From Nymphaea colorata (lineage: Eukaryota > Streptophyta > Magnoliopsida > Nymphaeales > Nymphaeaceae), in NCBI RefSeq assembly GCF_008831285.2, contig NC_045138.2:7221205-7285204 (forward strand): 64,000 bases of DNA, read 5' to 3'. The notes under the pieces are model-generated. The model was not told the origin of the DNA, did no database searches, and saw nothing but the letters and a program-made list of their open reading frames with translations. Below, one piece after another: positions 11,509 through 22,243 of this stretch; position 1 is the stretch's first letter, and the number at the start of each line of letters is the position of its first letter. The position numbers were made by a program, and so were the translations under genes.

Positions 11509-11821
11509 ACCCATTGACGGAAGGGCCAGAGTTGTCCTCCAAACTGGTGGGAAGAGCCCAGGGACTCTATGCCTCGGCCAGGCTGCAGGGTCTGAGCTTG
11601 CTAATGGCAGTGAACTATGTATTCATGGAGAAGTACAATGGCAGTAGTTTGAGAATTCTAGGAGGAACACAACAATGCGGCCAGTGAGGGAGATGAAGGT
11701 GGTCGGCGGCAGCAGTCTGTTTAGGATTGCCCGTGGCTACGCCATTGCGAAGACTCATTGGTTTGATGCAAACACAGGAGATGCCACAATAGAGTACAAT
11801 GTCTACGTCGTCCATTATTAA
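11509..11821 (+). pseudogene. Dirigent gene relic, 3' part
   Basis: Continues the gene cut at 6093: PLTEGPELSSKLVGRAQGLY, LLMAVNYVFME.KYNGSSL, then in a shifted frame MRPVREMKVVGGSSLFRIAR and EYNVYVVHY before TAA at 11819. A glycine codon of the FMEGKYNG motif is missing. One base is missing near 11660, producing a stop at about 11686. With the 5' part it would be one intronless dirigent gene of normal length. These lesions are independent of the Copia insertion. Confidence 0.9.
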
Positions 11822-13500
11822 TTAGAAGAAGAAGCCATGGCGGATCATGGAATCCTGAAATCCCAATTATGACTCTTGTCAGTTGGGTCGCGTTTGTTGT
11901 TCTTTGGATGGCCATTTAGCTTGTACAGTAACAACTTTTTTTTATCATATTTTTTATTTTTTTTTATAGGTGTAAGTGTTTCATAAATCTACTTCAAAAT
12001 TGAGAACTACTTCAAAATTTTAAAGAATACATGATGTTTCAAAATCAAAATTTTAAAGAACGAGCTTACATGATGTTTCAAAATTAAGGTAAATTCTTAA
12101 AAGATTATAACAAATATCCCAAGAACGTATGCTTAAATGATGTCATTATTTCCGAACAACCTCTTAAAAATTTAATATTTTATAATTAGTGTCCTTTTCA
12201 ATGAAAAATTTTTACATCTACCTCTGAATTCAACTTGATTACGAGGCGTAAAGACACAGCGAGACTTTCACCGAAAGTAGCCATCAAAGAGAAAAGCAAA
12301 AGTGAAAGGAGGGACGACTTAGATTGAGATAAAAAAAGAACCGGACTGCGTTTTTAGTTTATTTTATGCAGTGTTCATTCACCTTTCCTTTTCCCATCCG
12401 TATGCACGGGCTAAATGCTTGCCGAGTACGGTTCCATAACTGTTCTTTCTCCTTAGAGAATGGGTCTGGATCCAGACTATATGTATCCAATTTGAATCAA
12501 TTAAAAATGTTGTCCTTTAGCCATGTCCATTAACCGAGCAACAACGATTACTTTGAGTTTATCATAAGCCATGTTTGAGAGTCTTGGATCTGAGATTTGA
12601 GTGTGATTCTAAATCCACCTTATGTTAAATCCACAGCTTAAACTAAAGGGAATTTCTCAATTAGAGATCTTAAATCTGTGTTACATTATGAAGCCACTGA
12701 TATGTTCAATTTATTTTTTCTCTTTTAAGTTTCCTTTCCATCCATTTTGCTTTTGTTCTCTCTCTTTTTCTCCCTTTTTAATTGCCTAAGAAATGTAAGG
12801 GTGGGTGCTCTGCCAGGCCACCGGCAGGGGCCCAGTCGGGGCACGGGTTCGTGCCTGGAAACCAGGCCCGGGCCCAATGCCCAATGGGCCAGCCAGAAGG
12901 GAAACAAAGCCAGACCGATTAATTTTTAAAATTATGTTTTATTATTAACATTATATGTTTTCTTATTAAAAATATATTTTATATTCAAAAAAATTATTTT
13001 ATTTTTTAAAATAATCTTTTATTATAACCGTGCCTCGGCTTAAATTTCGGGTCCTTGCCCAGGCCCATCTTTCCGACATCAGACCGACCGACCTGAATGT
13101 TACCTTAAGGGTCCAATGGCCACCTCTTTGGTTTGAGAAGCCGACACTTTCTCATCCTTTTTGCCTGGTGGTCCTCTAAAATTGATGACTTGCCCCTTCC
13201 ACTCTTTGGGGACAGCAAGTTCTACAGGTTTAATTAGTCTATGAATATTCAAAAAACATGATTTTTTGGCAAAAAAAGATAAATGTATAACATTATATAT
13301 CCATAATTTTTTAAGAAGCAACAGCATCCTGTAAATGTTTGGATTAAAATAGCCTTCTCATGACCTTGATTTATAATAATAAAGTTCAAAAAACTAAAAT
13401 TGAACAAATAAATCTAAGAAACAACCATATAATTGTATATAAATATTTTATATATGTTTATAATATAATATATATTTCACCACACTCCCACACCCCGTTT
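11822..13500. other. Intergenic DNA with a GC-rich fragment
   Basis: No gene is recognised. A GC-rich patch at about 12796-12910 (gggcccaatgcccaatgggcc) and GC-rich words at 13028-13095 flank an AT-rich core. This resembles the GC-rich hAT-like elements at 17888 and 34096, but no target duplication was found. The rest is AT-rich single-copy-looking DNA. Confidence 0.4.
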
Positions 13501-13537
13501 TCTGGAATGTGCACACCCATGTGATATATTCACTATC

Positions 13538-13539
<2 letters not shown>

Positions 13540-13584
<45 letters not shown>

Positions 13585-13722
13585 TGATAATATCATATAA
13601 ACTAACTGCTGTTGAAGACAATCTTTTTTTTTTCTGTGATGATACAAAAATAGATGAGACCCGACTCGGAGAGCTGGGTGCTGCCCTTGATTGTTCAAGG
13701 GTTGTGTGACATATTGACTATC

Positions 13723-13766
<44 letters not shown>

Positions 13767-14144
13767 CACACATTCTGACACTCGCATCTCTCTCTTATGT
13801 GATATATTGACTATATATATATATATATATAAGTGTCAATATCATATAAACTAACTGCTCTTGAAGACCTTCATCTCTCACCCATCTCTCACCCATGTGA
13901 CATATTGACTATCTTTTATATTGACTATCGTTTATATATATATATATATATAAATGTCAATATCATATAAACCAACTGCTCTTGAAGACCATCATCTCTA
14001 TATATATTTATAAAAGTGTCAACATCATATAAACTAACTGCTCTTGAAGACCATCATCTCTATATATATTTACAAAAGTGTCAACATCATATAAACTAAC
14101 TGCTCTTGAAAACCATCATCTCTCACCCATGTGACATATTAACT

Positions 14145-14230
<86 letters not shown>
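13540..14230. repeat. Complex minisatellite with embedded (TA)n tracts
   Basis: Six copies of a unit containing 'atcatataaactaactgct.ttgaagac' occur near 13584, 13833, 13956, 14021, 14083 and 14239. They are separated by (TA)n tracts (13540-13580, 13726-13764, 13814-13830, 13934-13953, 14148-14228) and a 'cacccatgtgacatattgactatc' spacer. Two central copies repeat with a 62-bp period. A related segment with (TA)n lies at 20064-20247. Confidence 0.85.
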
Positions 14231-14369
14231 TATCGATATCATATAAACTAACTGCTGTTGAAGACAAACTATTTTTTTTTTCTTTGATGATAGAAAAAAA
14301 AAAAAGATGAGACCCGACTCGAAGAGCTGGGTGCCGCCGTTGATTGTTAAAGGGTTGTGTGGGGCCACT

Positions 14370-15220
14370 GGGTGTACACATTTTTAGGTCATATTCTTTC
14401 CCTCTTGGCACCTTACGTCCTTGGAGGCTTGGACGGGACCACAAGAAATGTTCAAAATTTTCTTCCCTTTCTAGATGCAGCCATTCCATATTTCTAGCCT
14501 CGTTATCTATATAAGTTTAATAAGGTTCAACACGAGCCTGAGTCCCGCTCAACTCCATTCATGGATAACTGGGCTCAACCTCGGGGCAAGCTTGATAATG
14601 TCATATCTAACTCGACTCAATAAATTAAGTTGAAGTTCAAACTCCACATGTTTAAGCTCAAGAAATTGAGAGACTCATGCCAGAAGCCATTAATATGAAA
14701 GATATGAAACAAAAAAGGGACTTTGACTTTTTTTCCTCCCCTTTCACAAAGAAAGTGCATTTTTACAAGTGGTTGTAAAATATTTTCTACTTAAATTGAA
14801 AAAAAATCAATATCATGCTTTAGTTTTGCAAAATTTTCGAACAAAATGTTTAAGCTTCAAACAACGTTTAGAAGCTTGCGGCATAATTTTCTGTAAACCA
14901 ACAAGGAAAAAATAATACATCGGATTTATTTGTGAATTTTTTTCAGAAGTATGCTTAAATTTGGTAAATGTCCAAGATGATTCTCTTTAATCAAAATCGA
15001 TTTCAAAATCATGTTCTCTCCGTGTAAACGTGTTATATTATTAAAAAGAATATGAAAATTTGGCATTTTTATATTCATCAATATTTTAAGTGCCATAAAA
15101 TATCCTATACATGTCATATCCTAAAGCAACTCTACAAATCAAGACTGAGATCTGAAGGGCACCCTACACTGCCGTTTCTAAAAGATTTAAACAGCAGTTC
15201 AGCAAAATTTAATCGTTATA
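14370..15220. other. Intergenic DNA
   Basis: Nothing coding was recognised. Words such as cccgctcaactcc and aactcgactcaataaa recall the 'cgagctcgag' class of dispersed repeat seen also at 1-330, 29.9 kb and 33.9 kb. Confidence 0.4.
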
Positions 15221-15221
15221 T

Positions 15222-15815
15222 TCTTACTTATAAACGAGTCAAGTTCAAGTTTTAATGTATATTGGAAATGGTAATCAAATCCAATTCAAGTTGTAGGAGG
15301 TCGACTCATTTAAGCTTGGTTATGCCTGGCTATGTAAATCCTTCTCATCGTAGTTGAATTACTTAAATTAGTTATCGAGTTAAACGAGTTGACAAGTTTA
15401 AAAAAGCAAGAGTTAACAAGAACGATTTAAACAAGTCGAACTCTAGTTTCACACCGAGCAGTCCTGTCGAGCTTGAGCTGTTCTATGAATCTCGACTTAA
15501 ATTCAAGCTCTAGTTTTTCTTAGCAAAGTTGAACTCGGCTGGTAATGCAATCCATTGTGTTCCAAGGCAGAAACTTCCTCAAGTCAATGCGCAATCTTTG
15601 AATATTATCTGGTGCATGTGAAGTCATGCTCTAGTCAACACGTGCCAGATGTGGGAGATCTACCAAATTCAGGCAGCGCTAATTCGACGAACATCTATCG
15701 TTCGCTATCAACTTGTGGTCATGATTCAAACTAAAGGATGGTTAGGTCAGCTTTCAAAACCATGAGTTAGAAAGAGAACAAGAGAAAGAATTCAATCTCG
15801 ATCGATAAATTGATC
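15222..15815 (+). repeat. Dirigent upstream block, second copy
   Basis: Matches 1-500 through about 15740 and matches 20490-20960 through aaaggatggttaggtcag and the gaacaagagaaa stretch. It ends about 150 bp before the dirigent ATG, so it belongs to the duplicated promoter region. Confidence 0.7.
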
Positions 15816-15968
15816 AAACACAACGGCATTGCCTTTTCTACTCCTCTCTGTTTGCATTTCCTGTTCCAGTTTCCAAATTCACATTCATAAATTTCTATAC
15901 TGTAAATACTACCTGCAGTGCATGCCTCCTCATCATTGGCTTTCCTGTTTCACAGCAAAGCCAACGCA

Positions 15969-16548
15969 ATGGCCTATTCCCTTCTTCCAAAACCCTCAGC
16001 CACTATCTTCCTCTTTACCTTCTTCTCCATCGTTGCCGTAGCAGTGGATGCCAAACTGGTTCATAGTCAAGGATCAAGGAGTCCTCCACAGGCCACCGAA
16101 GGATAAGATATCCCACCTCCATTTCTACTTCCACGACATCCTCAGCGGCCGGAATCCGACTGCAGTACCCATCGCTGGAGCTAGGAACGGGACCTCGGCA
16201 ACGGGGTTTGGTGATGTTATAATGATCGACGCCCCCTTGACAGAAGGGCCCGAGTTGTCTTCCAAGCTGGTGGGAAGAACCCAGGGGCTCTACGCTTCGG
16301 CGGGGCTGCAGGAAGCGAGCTTGCTCATGGCAGTGAACTACGTGTTCATGGAGGGGAAGTACAACGGCAGCAGCCTGAGCATTCTAGGGAGGAACGCGCC
16401 GATGCAGAGAGTAAGGGAGATGCCAGAGATGGGTGGTAGCGGTCTGTTCAGGATGGCTCGTGGCTGCGCCCTTCCGAGGACTCGCTGGTTTAATGCAAAC
16501 ACAGGAGACGCCATTGTGGAGTACAATGTCTTTGTCGTCCATTATTAG
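15969..16548 (+). pseudogene. Dirigent gene, frameshifted by a 7-bp tandem duplication
   Basis: From ATG 15969 the frame gives the same signal peptide as the intact paralogue (MAYSLLPKPSATIFLFTF ... AVAVDAKLVHS). At 16067-16080 the word tcaagga is doubled, and the frame then ends at a TGA/TAA-type stop near 16104. The downstream frame (to 16548) is open and carries HLHFYFHDILSGRNPTAV, DAPLTEGPELSSKLVGR, LLMAVNYVFMEGKYNGSSL, GSGLFRMARG and EYNVFVVHY. An out-of-frame ATG at 16048 could start a 166-residue product, but it would lack the signal peptide. The conserved DDPLTEGP reads DAPLTEGP. The upstream TATAAATA of the paralogue reads TGTAAATA here. It is probably a recent pseudogene. Confidence 0.88.
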
Positions 16549-16699
16549 TTAAAGAGACCACATGTCCTGCCATGTAATATATCCCAATATTTTCCTCTTA
16601 TATGTTATTCTTTAATATTATCTTATGAATAAGATAATTAATTATTTGAAGATTTTAAGTTACACTACAACATCCTAATAAAAATAATAAAAAGATTTG

Positions 16700-17640
16700 G
16701 GAGTTTTGAAGGAAAAAGATTAGTTGGTTGGTTGCATTATGTACAATCAAATGCATTACATGTGGACTTTTAGCCTACTTTAAGAATGGTTTTCGATCAT
16801 GTCTCACAGGTTCAGGTACACATTTGTATTGTGCATAGGCCTGTGCATATAATCACTTTTAAATTATAGAATGAAACCAAAATTTTTCACACTAGGTCTT
16901 TTCACTCCAATCTGGATTCCTGTCGAAAGACCTTCAGACTCGAAAGCCGAAAAAAGAGCCCATAAGCTCAGAGGATAGTCTTGCCTATCATAGGTCAAGG
17001 GGACACTGAAAAAGTTCTAACCTTTCAAAATAGTCCTGACCTTTCAATAAAAATGAGTCTTGACCTTTCAAAAAAATCGATGAAGAGCCGAGAGACATCT
17101 TTCTCTCATGGGACCGAAGAGCCTCGAGGAAGGTCGCTTTGCTCGTTCCGAGCTACAGGCTTTGCGAGGCCACTACATGACGCTTTGCTAGTGCTTTCAC
17201 CTTGCTCGTTCCGCGAAGCGAGTGCTTTAGGGTACGTCATGAGCAAAGCCCACAAAGCACTCGCAATTACATGAACATTCTAATAAAATGTTTTGAAGGA
17301 AAAATATTGTTTGGTGCATTGTGCACAACCCCCAATGCATGACATGTAGACTTCTGCCCCACTTTTTGATTGGTCTTTGGCTAGGTGTTGTCTGTGCATC
17401 CTTTAAATTTCAAAGTGAAACTAAAATTTTTTCTTGAACATCTTCATAAAGACATTTAATGCTAAAAGTTACTTGATGCATTTTACACAACCTTCAATGC
17501 ATGACATGTGGACCTCTACTTCACTTTTAGAATGGTTTTGGCTCAGATGTCACGGTCAGTTACACATTTGTATCGTGCATAGGTCTTATAACCACATTTA
17601 AATTATAAAAGTGAAATCAAAATTTTTATTATGAAAAGTC
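16700..17640. repeat. Three degenerate ~190-bp repeats with a GC-rich insert
   Basis: Three copies (about 16705-16895, 17290-17445, 17455-17635) share 'aatgca.tacatgtggac', 'aatggttt' and 'tttaaatt..a..gtgaaa.caaaattttt'. Between copies one and two lies 16980-17275, richer in GC and full of gctttgctcgttcc and gagcaaagccc words that can pair. I do not recognise its source. Confidence 0.6.
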
Positions 17641-17819
17641 CATCTGTTGACAAAACAAACTGCCAAAACAGGCCAATATATTTTTTGAAAATTCTTCTAG
17701 GAAACGAAAGACAATTTTTAAAAAATTTATACATGTCAAATTAAATAATTTAAAATCTGAGAGGGGTCATTTCCCTGGCGTCCTTTTTGCCTCCACGAGT
17801 GATTTTACCTGAAAAAAAA

Positions 17820-19300
17820 TTAGTGAAGGTTGTCTCAAATATATATGGCATGCCAGTATAATTAATGGTTTAAAATATAGTTTTTAGTAAATTTGGGCAA
17901 TGGGCCGGCCCGGCCCGACTCCCGCCCTTGGGCCTTCGTCCCCTGCTCCCCTCCCTCAGTCCCTCTCCCCTCGCCCTCTCCCTCAGACCCTCTCCCTTCC
18001 CGTTTCCCTCTCTGCTCCCCCTCTGCTTCCCTCTCCCTGTCCGGTCCCCCTCTCCCTCTCCCCCTCCGCCCTCTGCTTCTGTCTCCTTCTCTGTTGCCCC
18101 TCTCCCTCACCCCTTCTCTGTTGCCCCTCTCCCTCTCCCTCCTCCTCTGTCTCCCTCGCGGCTCCCCCTCCTCCCCCATGTGGGCCGTCAGCGGGGACCC
18201 AATGGCCATAGCCGGAGGGCGGAGGGAAAGGGGGGGCGGGACTCGGGAGGGCAGGGAAAGGGCGTTGAGGAGGGGAAAGGTGGGCGGGCTGGGCCGGGTC
18301 CGGGCCGGGCTGAGCGGCCCGACCCAACAGCCGGGCCGGGCTGTTCCCAGGCCGAGACCCATGCCTAGTTTTTTGGGTCTTAGACATTTTATTACAAACA
18401 ATATGATTTTGATTTCACATGTATTATATAATATAGCCCACTCAAAACTAAGTTACATGATCCGTATAATTAACCACAGTGTAAAAATATTAGGGTTGAC
18501 AACATTATCAATTACCTTTATCGCTGCATATAACAAAACACATTAAGTTTGTTGTAAAGCATAAGAAACTGAGAATATTGACTAGAAAAGCGTAGAAGTA
18601 ATAAAATAAACTTGTGAACTGTTCTAGACATTGGTAAACAAATCCATTTAGATGTATCCAGTCAAATATCAGGATCATGCGCCAGTTAAATCTTCGAGGC
18701 TAACTAATGAAAACTAATGAAATATTTCTTTTATCGATAGTATTTTAATCTTTTTATCACACTAATTTCTCAACTTAAATTACTAATAATTAAAGATTAT
18801 CTAGTAACATGTTTTTTTTCACTATAAAAATTTAAATATTTCTTTTATTATCTTAATTCATTCCAGACAATTCTAAAATAAGTCTACAAGACTTTTGTAG
18901 GCCGCATGGCGGCTTTTTGTATGGAAGTAGGAAAGTCTGACTCAAGCAAAAAAAGGAACACATGGCAACTTTTTGTATGGAAGTAGGAAAGTCTGACTTA
19001 AACATCAGAAAAGGTGCGAATAGAGATATACCGACTAGTGATTTATTCAAATTTGGTAATGTTATGGTAGACTTTTGTAGGCCGCATGGTGGCTTTTTGT
19101 ATATGGAAGTAGGAAAGTCTGACTCATGCAAAAAAAGGAACACAAAAAAAAGGAAGGTGCGTTCACATGACTTAACTCGTTTCAATTTTTATTGCAGAAT
19201 ATTAATATTATATATGAACAAAGCCTTTTGTTCGCTCATTGGCAGACAATAAACAGAGACCAAAATTAATTTTCTCATGGCCTTTTATTTGGGTGACAAT
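17820..19300 (+). repeat. Segmental block B, paralogous to 2.2-4.1 kb
   Basis: Aligns with block A around two differences: here the GC-rich element 17888-18367 is present, and the MITEs at 2673 and 3707 are absent. The word 'ggccgcatgg.ggctttttgt' occurs twice (about 18898 and 19078), reflecting a further local duplication. Confidence 0.7.
17888..18367. mobile_element. GC-rich non-autonomous hAT-like element, 480 bp
   Basis: Flanked by gtttttag (17880-17887) and gttttttg (18368-18375), an 8-bp duplication with one difference. The ends are TAAATTTGGGCAATGGGCC and, inverted, TAGGCATGGGTCTCGGCC. The paralogous site near 2262 has a single gtttttag without the element. The core is a CCCTCTCC polypyrimidine stretch, which produces long but meaningless open frames on both strands. 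Confidence 0.72.
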
Positions 19301-20040
19301 TATTTAATTTTATCTATTCAATTGGTTAAGCAAATGACTCTCGAACTCGTTCATGAGCCAAACTTTAAGGAGTCCAACTACTCAAGCTTATTGTTCACCC
19401 CTGGCGATGGCCCCGCCTTTGTGTGAAATGATCTCGCGACTTATGCTTTCAAGAGCATAAGGTTAAATTATGTTGAAAATTAGATTAAAATGATGTCAAC
19501 CTGAAAAGGTGGAGAGGGTCGGTGGACAAAATTTGTGGTTATGTATATATATAAAATAATAATAATATGCTGTTGTTTATTGGATGTTGCTGTAAAAGTT
19601 ATAAGTTGTTGATTTATGGTATTTCAGGAACGATTCATGTTTTAGGTAGCTATCAAACTCATACATGTGAGATTGAATGGTAATCGCTCGGTTCATGGAC
19701 TTTAAGAAAATTAGATGATCGAGACTGAGCAGAAAAAATTAAAACCAAGCCATATTTTGAATACTAAAATACCCTTCAAGGATGAGACAAACGAGTTTCC
19801 TTAAGATCCCTTACCATCTTTTCATCTCTTGAAAAATTTTGGCTTTAAAAATTTTCAACTTAAATTCTGCCATCCTAAGTCCTTAAAATAGACACGTAAA
19901 CGATTCCAGTTCAATGTAGCATATAAAGGTTTACTAGCTACCCATTTTTTTATTTGGATTTGAATAAATTTTCTGGCCTCTCAAACAACACAGTGTTCAA
20001 TCTATTACATCAAGCAGCTGTAAATAAATGGAGCTCAAAA
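19300..20040. other. AT-rich intergenic DNA
   Basis: I see no gene, inverted termini or clear repeats other than short AT microsatellites. Confidence 0.5.
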
Positions 20041-20058
20041 TAGTTAGCGGATTTTAAC

Positions 20059-20063
<5 letters not shown>

Positions 20064-20102
<39 letters not shown>

Positions 20103-20159
20103 CTGAATTCTTCGCAGCATTTGATGTCACATAAATTAACTGCTGTTCAAGACAATCTG

Positions 20160-20247
<88 letters not shown>
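20064..20247. repeat. Two long (TA)n tracts around a minisatellite unit
   Basis: (TA)n runs span 20064-20101 and 20162-20247. Between them is 'cataaattaactgctgttcaagacaatct', the unit of the 13.5-14.2 kb array, so this is the same repeat upstream of another dirigent locus. Confidence 0.9.
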
Positions 20248-20250
<3 letters not shown>

Positions 20251-20489
20251 AGATGAAACCGCTAACTTGTTGGAAACAGGGTCTCCGATCGGTTGGGTAT
20301 TCACATTTTCTGTTAATTGTTGAAGGGTTCTGTGGGCCACTGGGTATACACATTTTCCATCAATGGTAAGTCATATTCGTTTCAGTCTGGAAGCCGTACA
20401 TCCGTGGACTGAACGGCTAGAAATACTTAATTTTCCAATCATTTAAAAAAAAAAATTGGAAGATAAAAATAAAAATTGAAAAAAAAAGT

Positions 20490-20960
20490 ATTAAACTAGT
20501 TAACCAGTTATACGAGTTAACAAATTAAAAGAAACGAAACATGTTAATAAAAATTATGTAAACAACTTGAGCGAGTCGAACTTGAGTTTCACGCAGTCAG
20601 GTCGGGCTTGAGCATGTTCTGTGAAGCTCGATTGGAACAAGCCAAAGATCGAGGACTCAGCTCGTATGCAGCCATATGTGTTCCAGAAGCAGAAGTCTGG
20701 TATCCTCAAGTCAATGAGCAAATTACAACATTTGAATCTTCTCTAAAGGATGTGAAGTCTGCGTGCTTTAGTCAGCACGCCTCAGAAGTTGGGAGATCTA
20801 CGAAAGTCAGCCAGCGCCAATTCAACGAACGTCTATCATTCGCTATCAATTTGTGATCATGATTCAACCTAAGGGATGGTTAGGTCAGCCTTCAAAACCA
20901 GGCGTTAGGAAGAGAACAAGAGAAACAATTCAATCTCCATCAATGAATTGATCAGAACGA
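20490..20960 (+). repeat. Dirigent upstream block, third copy
   Basis: Aligns with 15355-15815 (cctcaagtcaatg, cacgcctcagaagttggga, attcgctatcaa, gggatggttaggtcag) and lies upstream of the intact gene at 21186. Confidence 0.7.
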
Positions 20961-21118
20961 GACCACCATGAACGCAATAAACGCAACACCGCTGCCTTTT
21001 CTACTCCTCTCTGTTCACATTTTCTGTTCAAATTTCCAAATCTCATTCATAAATATCTTTACTGAAAAGTCATCATACTATTAAGCATGTAGAGCAAAAG
21101 TCTGTAGATCTCTCCCTC

Positions 21119-21126
21119 TATAAATA
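21119..21126 (+). promoter_or_regulatory. TATA box of the dirigent gene at 21186
   Basis: TATAAATA lies 67 bp before the ATG. This spacing (about 60-75 bp) is kept at all dirigent loci here that still have a TATA box. Confidence 0.7.
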
Positions 21127-21185
21127 CTACCTGCAATGCATGCCTCCCCATCATCAGTTTTCTGTTTCACAGCAAAGCCGACGCA

Positions 21186-21755
21186 ATGGCGTATTCCCTT
21201 CTTCCAAAATCCTCCGCATGCACCATCTTCCTTTTTTGCTTTTTCTTCCTCGTTGCCGTGGCAGTGGATGCCAAACTGGTTCATAGTGATGGAGTACTCC
21301 ACCGGCCGCCGAAGGAGAAGACGTCCCACCTCCACTTCTACTTCCACGACATCGTCCGCGGCCGGAATCAAACTGTAGTACGGGTTGCCGGAGCTGGGAA
21401 CCGGACCTCGGCGACGGGGTTTGGCGATGTTGTGATGATCGACGACCCCTTGACAGAAGGGCCTGAGTTGTCTTCCAAACTGGTGGGAAGAGCCCAAGGG
21501 CTCTACGCTTCGTCCGGGCTGCAGGAAACGAGCTTGCTGATGGCAGTGAACTATGTGTTCATGGAGGGAAAGTACAATGGCAGCAGCTTGAGCATTCTGG
21601 GGAGGAACACGGCGATGCGGCCGGTGAGGGAGATGGCGGTGGTCGGCGGCAGCGGTCTGTTCAGGATGGCCCGTGGCTACGCCATTGCGAGGACTCACTC
21701 GTTTGATACAAACCAGGCCACGGTCGAGTACAATGTCTATGTCGTCCATTATTAG
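21186..21755 (+). CDS. Dirigent protein (DIR22-like), intact
   Basis: This intronless gene encodes a 189-residue dirigent protein, the usual family length. Residues 1 to about 29 form a secretory signal peptide (hydrophobic IFLFCFFFLVAVAV, cut near DAK), so the product should go to the apoplast. The dirigent barrel follows: HLHFYFHDIV (48-57), TGFGDVVMIDDPLTEGPELS (77-96), GRAQGLYA (101-108), VFMEGKYNGSSLSILGR (124-140), VVGGSGLFRMARGYA (152-166) and the C-terminal VEYNVYVVHY. Possible N-glycosylation sites are N61, N72 and N131. Family members lack a redox centre and steer the coupling of phenoxy radicals made by laccases or peroxidases; the exact substrate cannot be inferred. The start is supported by the signal peptide and the TATA box. 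Confidence 0.96.
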   Translation: MAYSLLPKSSACTIFLFCFFFLVAVAVDAKLVHSDGVLHRPPKEKTSHLHFYFHDIVRGRNQTVVRVAGAGNRTSATGFGDVVMIDDPLTEGPELSSKLVGRAQGLYASSGLQETSLLMAVNYVFMEGKYNGSSLSILGRNTAMRPVREMAVVGGSGLFRMARGYAIARTHSFDTNQATVEYNVYVVHY

Positions 21756-22243
21756 TTAATTAGAGGAGACCACATGGCTGCAGTGGAATATATCTCAATA
21801 TTTTTTCTTTGTAGGTTCATCCGGTTGTTGTTGTTTGTGATCATGTTATGTTATTCTTTAATATTATTTATACGAATAAAATAATTAATTATTTGGAGAT
21901 TTTAAGTTATTATTGATCATCGGCTATAAATTGAACCCTTGATTGATTGTAGGGGTGGAGCCAAAATTTTTTATTCACATGTACATAATATAGCACACTC
22001 AAATACATGTACATCGATTACCTACACATTAAGTTTGATGTAAAGTGTGAGAAACTGAGAAATATTGACTAAAAATGTAAGTACAACCGATGGTTCTTAG
22101 CGCTTGCTGTGAACTATATATCCAAGGGATAGATGTCATGCTGCGTCAAATACAATCCATATTTAAACCAGATATATGGGCAGTGTATATTCGAATCTTT
22201 TAAATGTGCAAAAACTTTGTTGTTGACGAATTTTGTTAGTTCA

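Noticed and set aside
12725..13095. Third member of the GC-rich hAT-like family
   Set aside because: The composition and words fit, but no matching termini or target duplication were found, so it is only mentioned, not called.
13540..14230. CRISPR-like array
   Set aside because: Units are unevenly spaced and the spacers are TA runs. The window is plant DNA.
13509..14489. Frames with long Tyr-Ile repeats
   Set aside because: Translations of (TA)n microsatellites.
17862..18546. Long overlapping open frames on both strands (up to 217 residues)
   Set aside because: They come from a GC-rich polypyrimidine element. The translations are low-complexity Ser/Pro/Leu or Arg/Glu/Gly runs in every frame, with no domain.
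21081..21749. 222-residue minus-strand frame
   Set aside because: It is the antisense shadow of the intact dirigent gene. The same applies to plus-strand frames at 26931-27296 and 36714-37163 and the minus-strand frame at 5688-6122.
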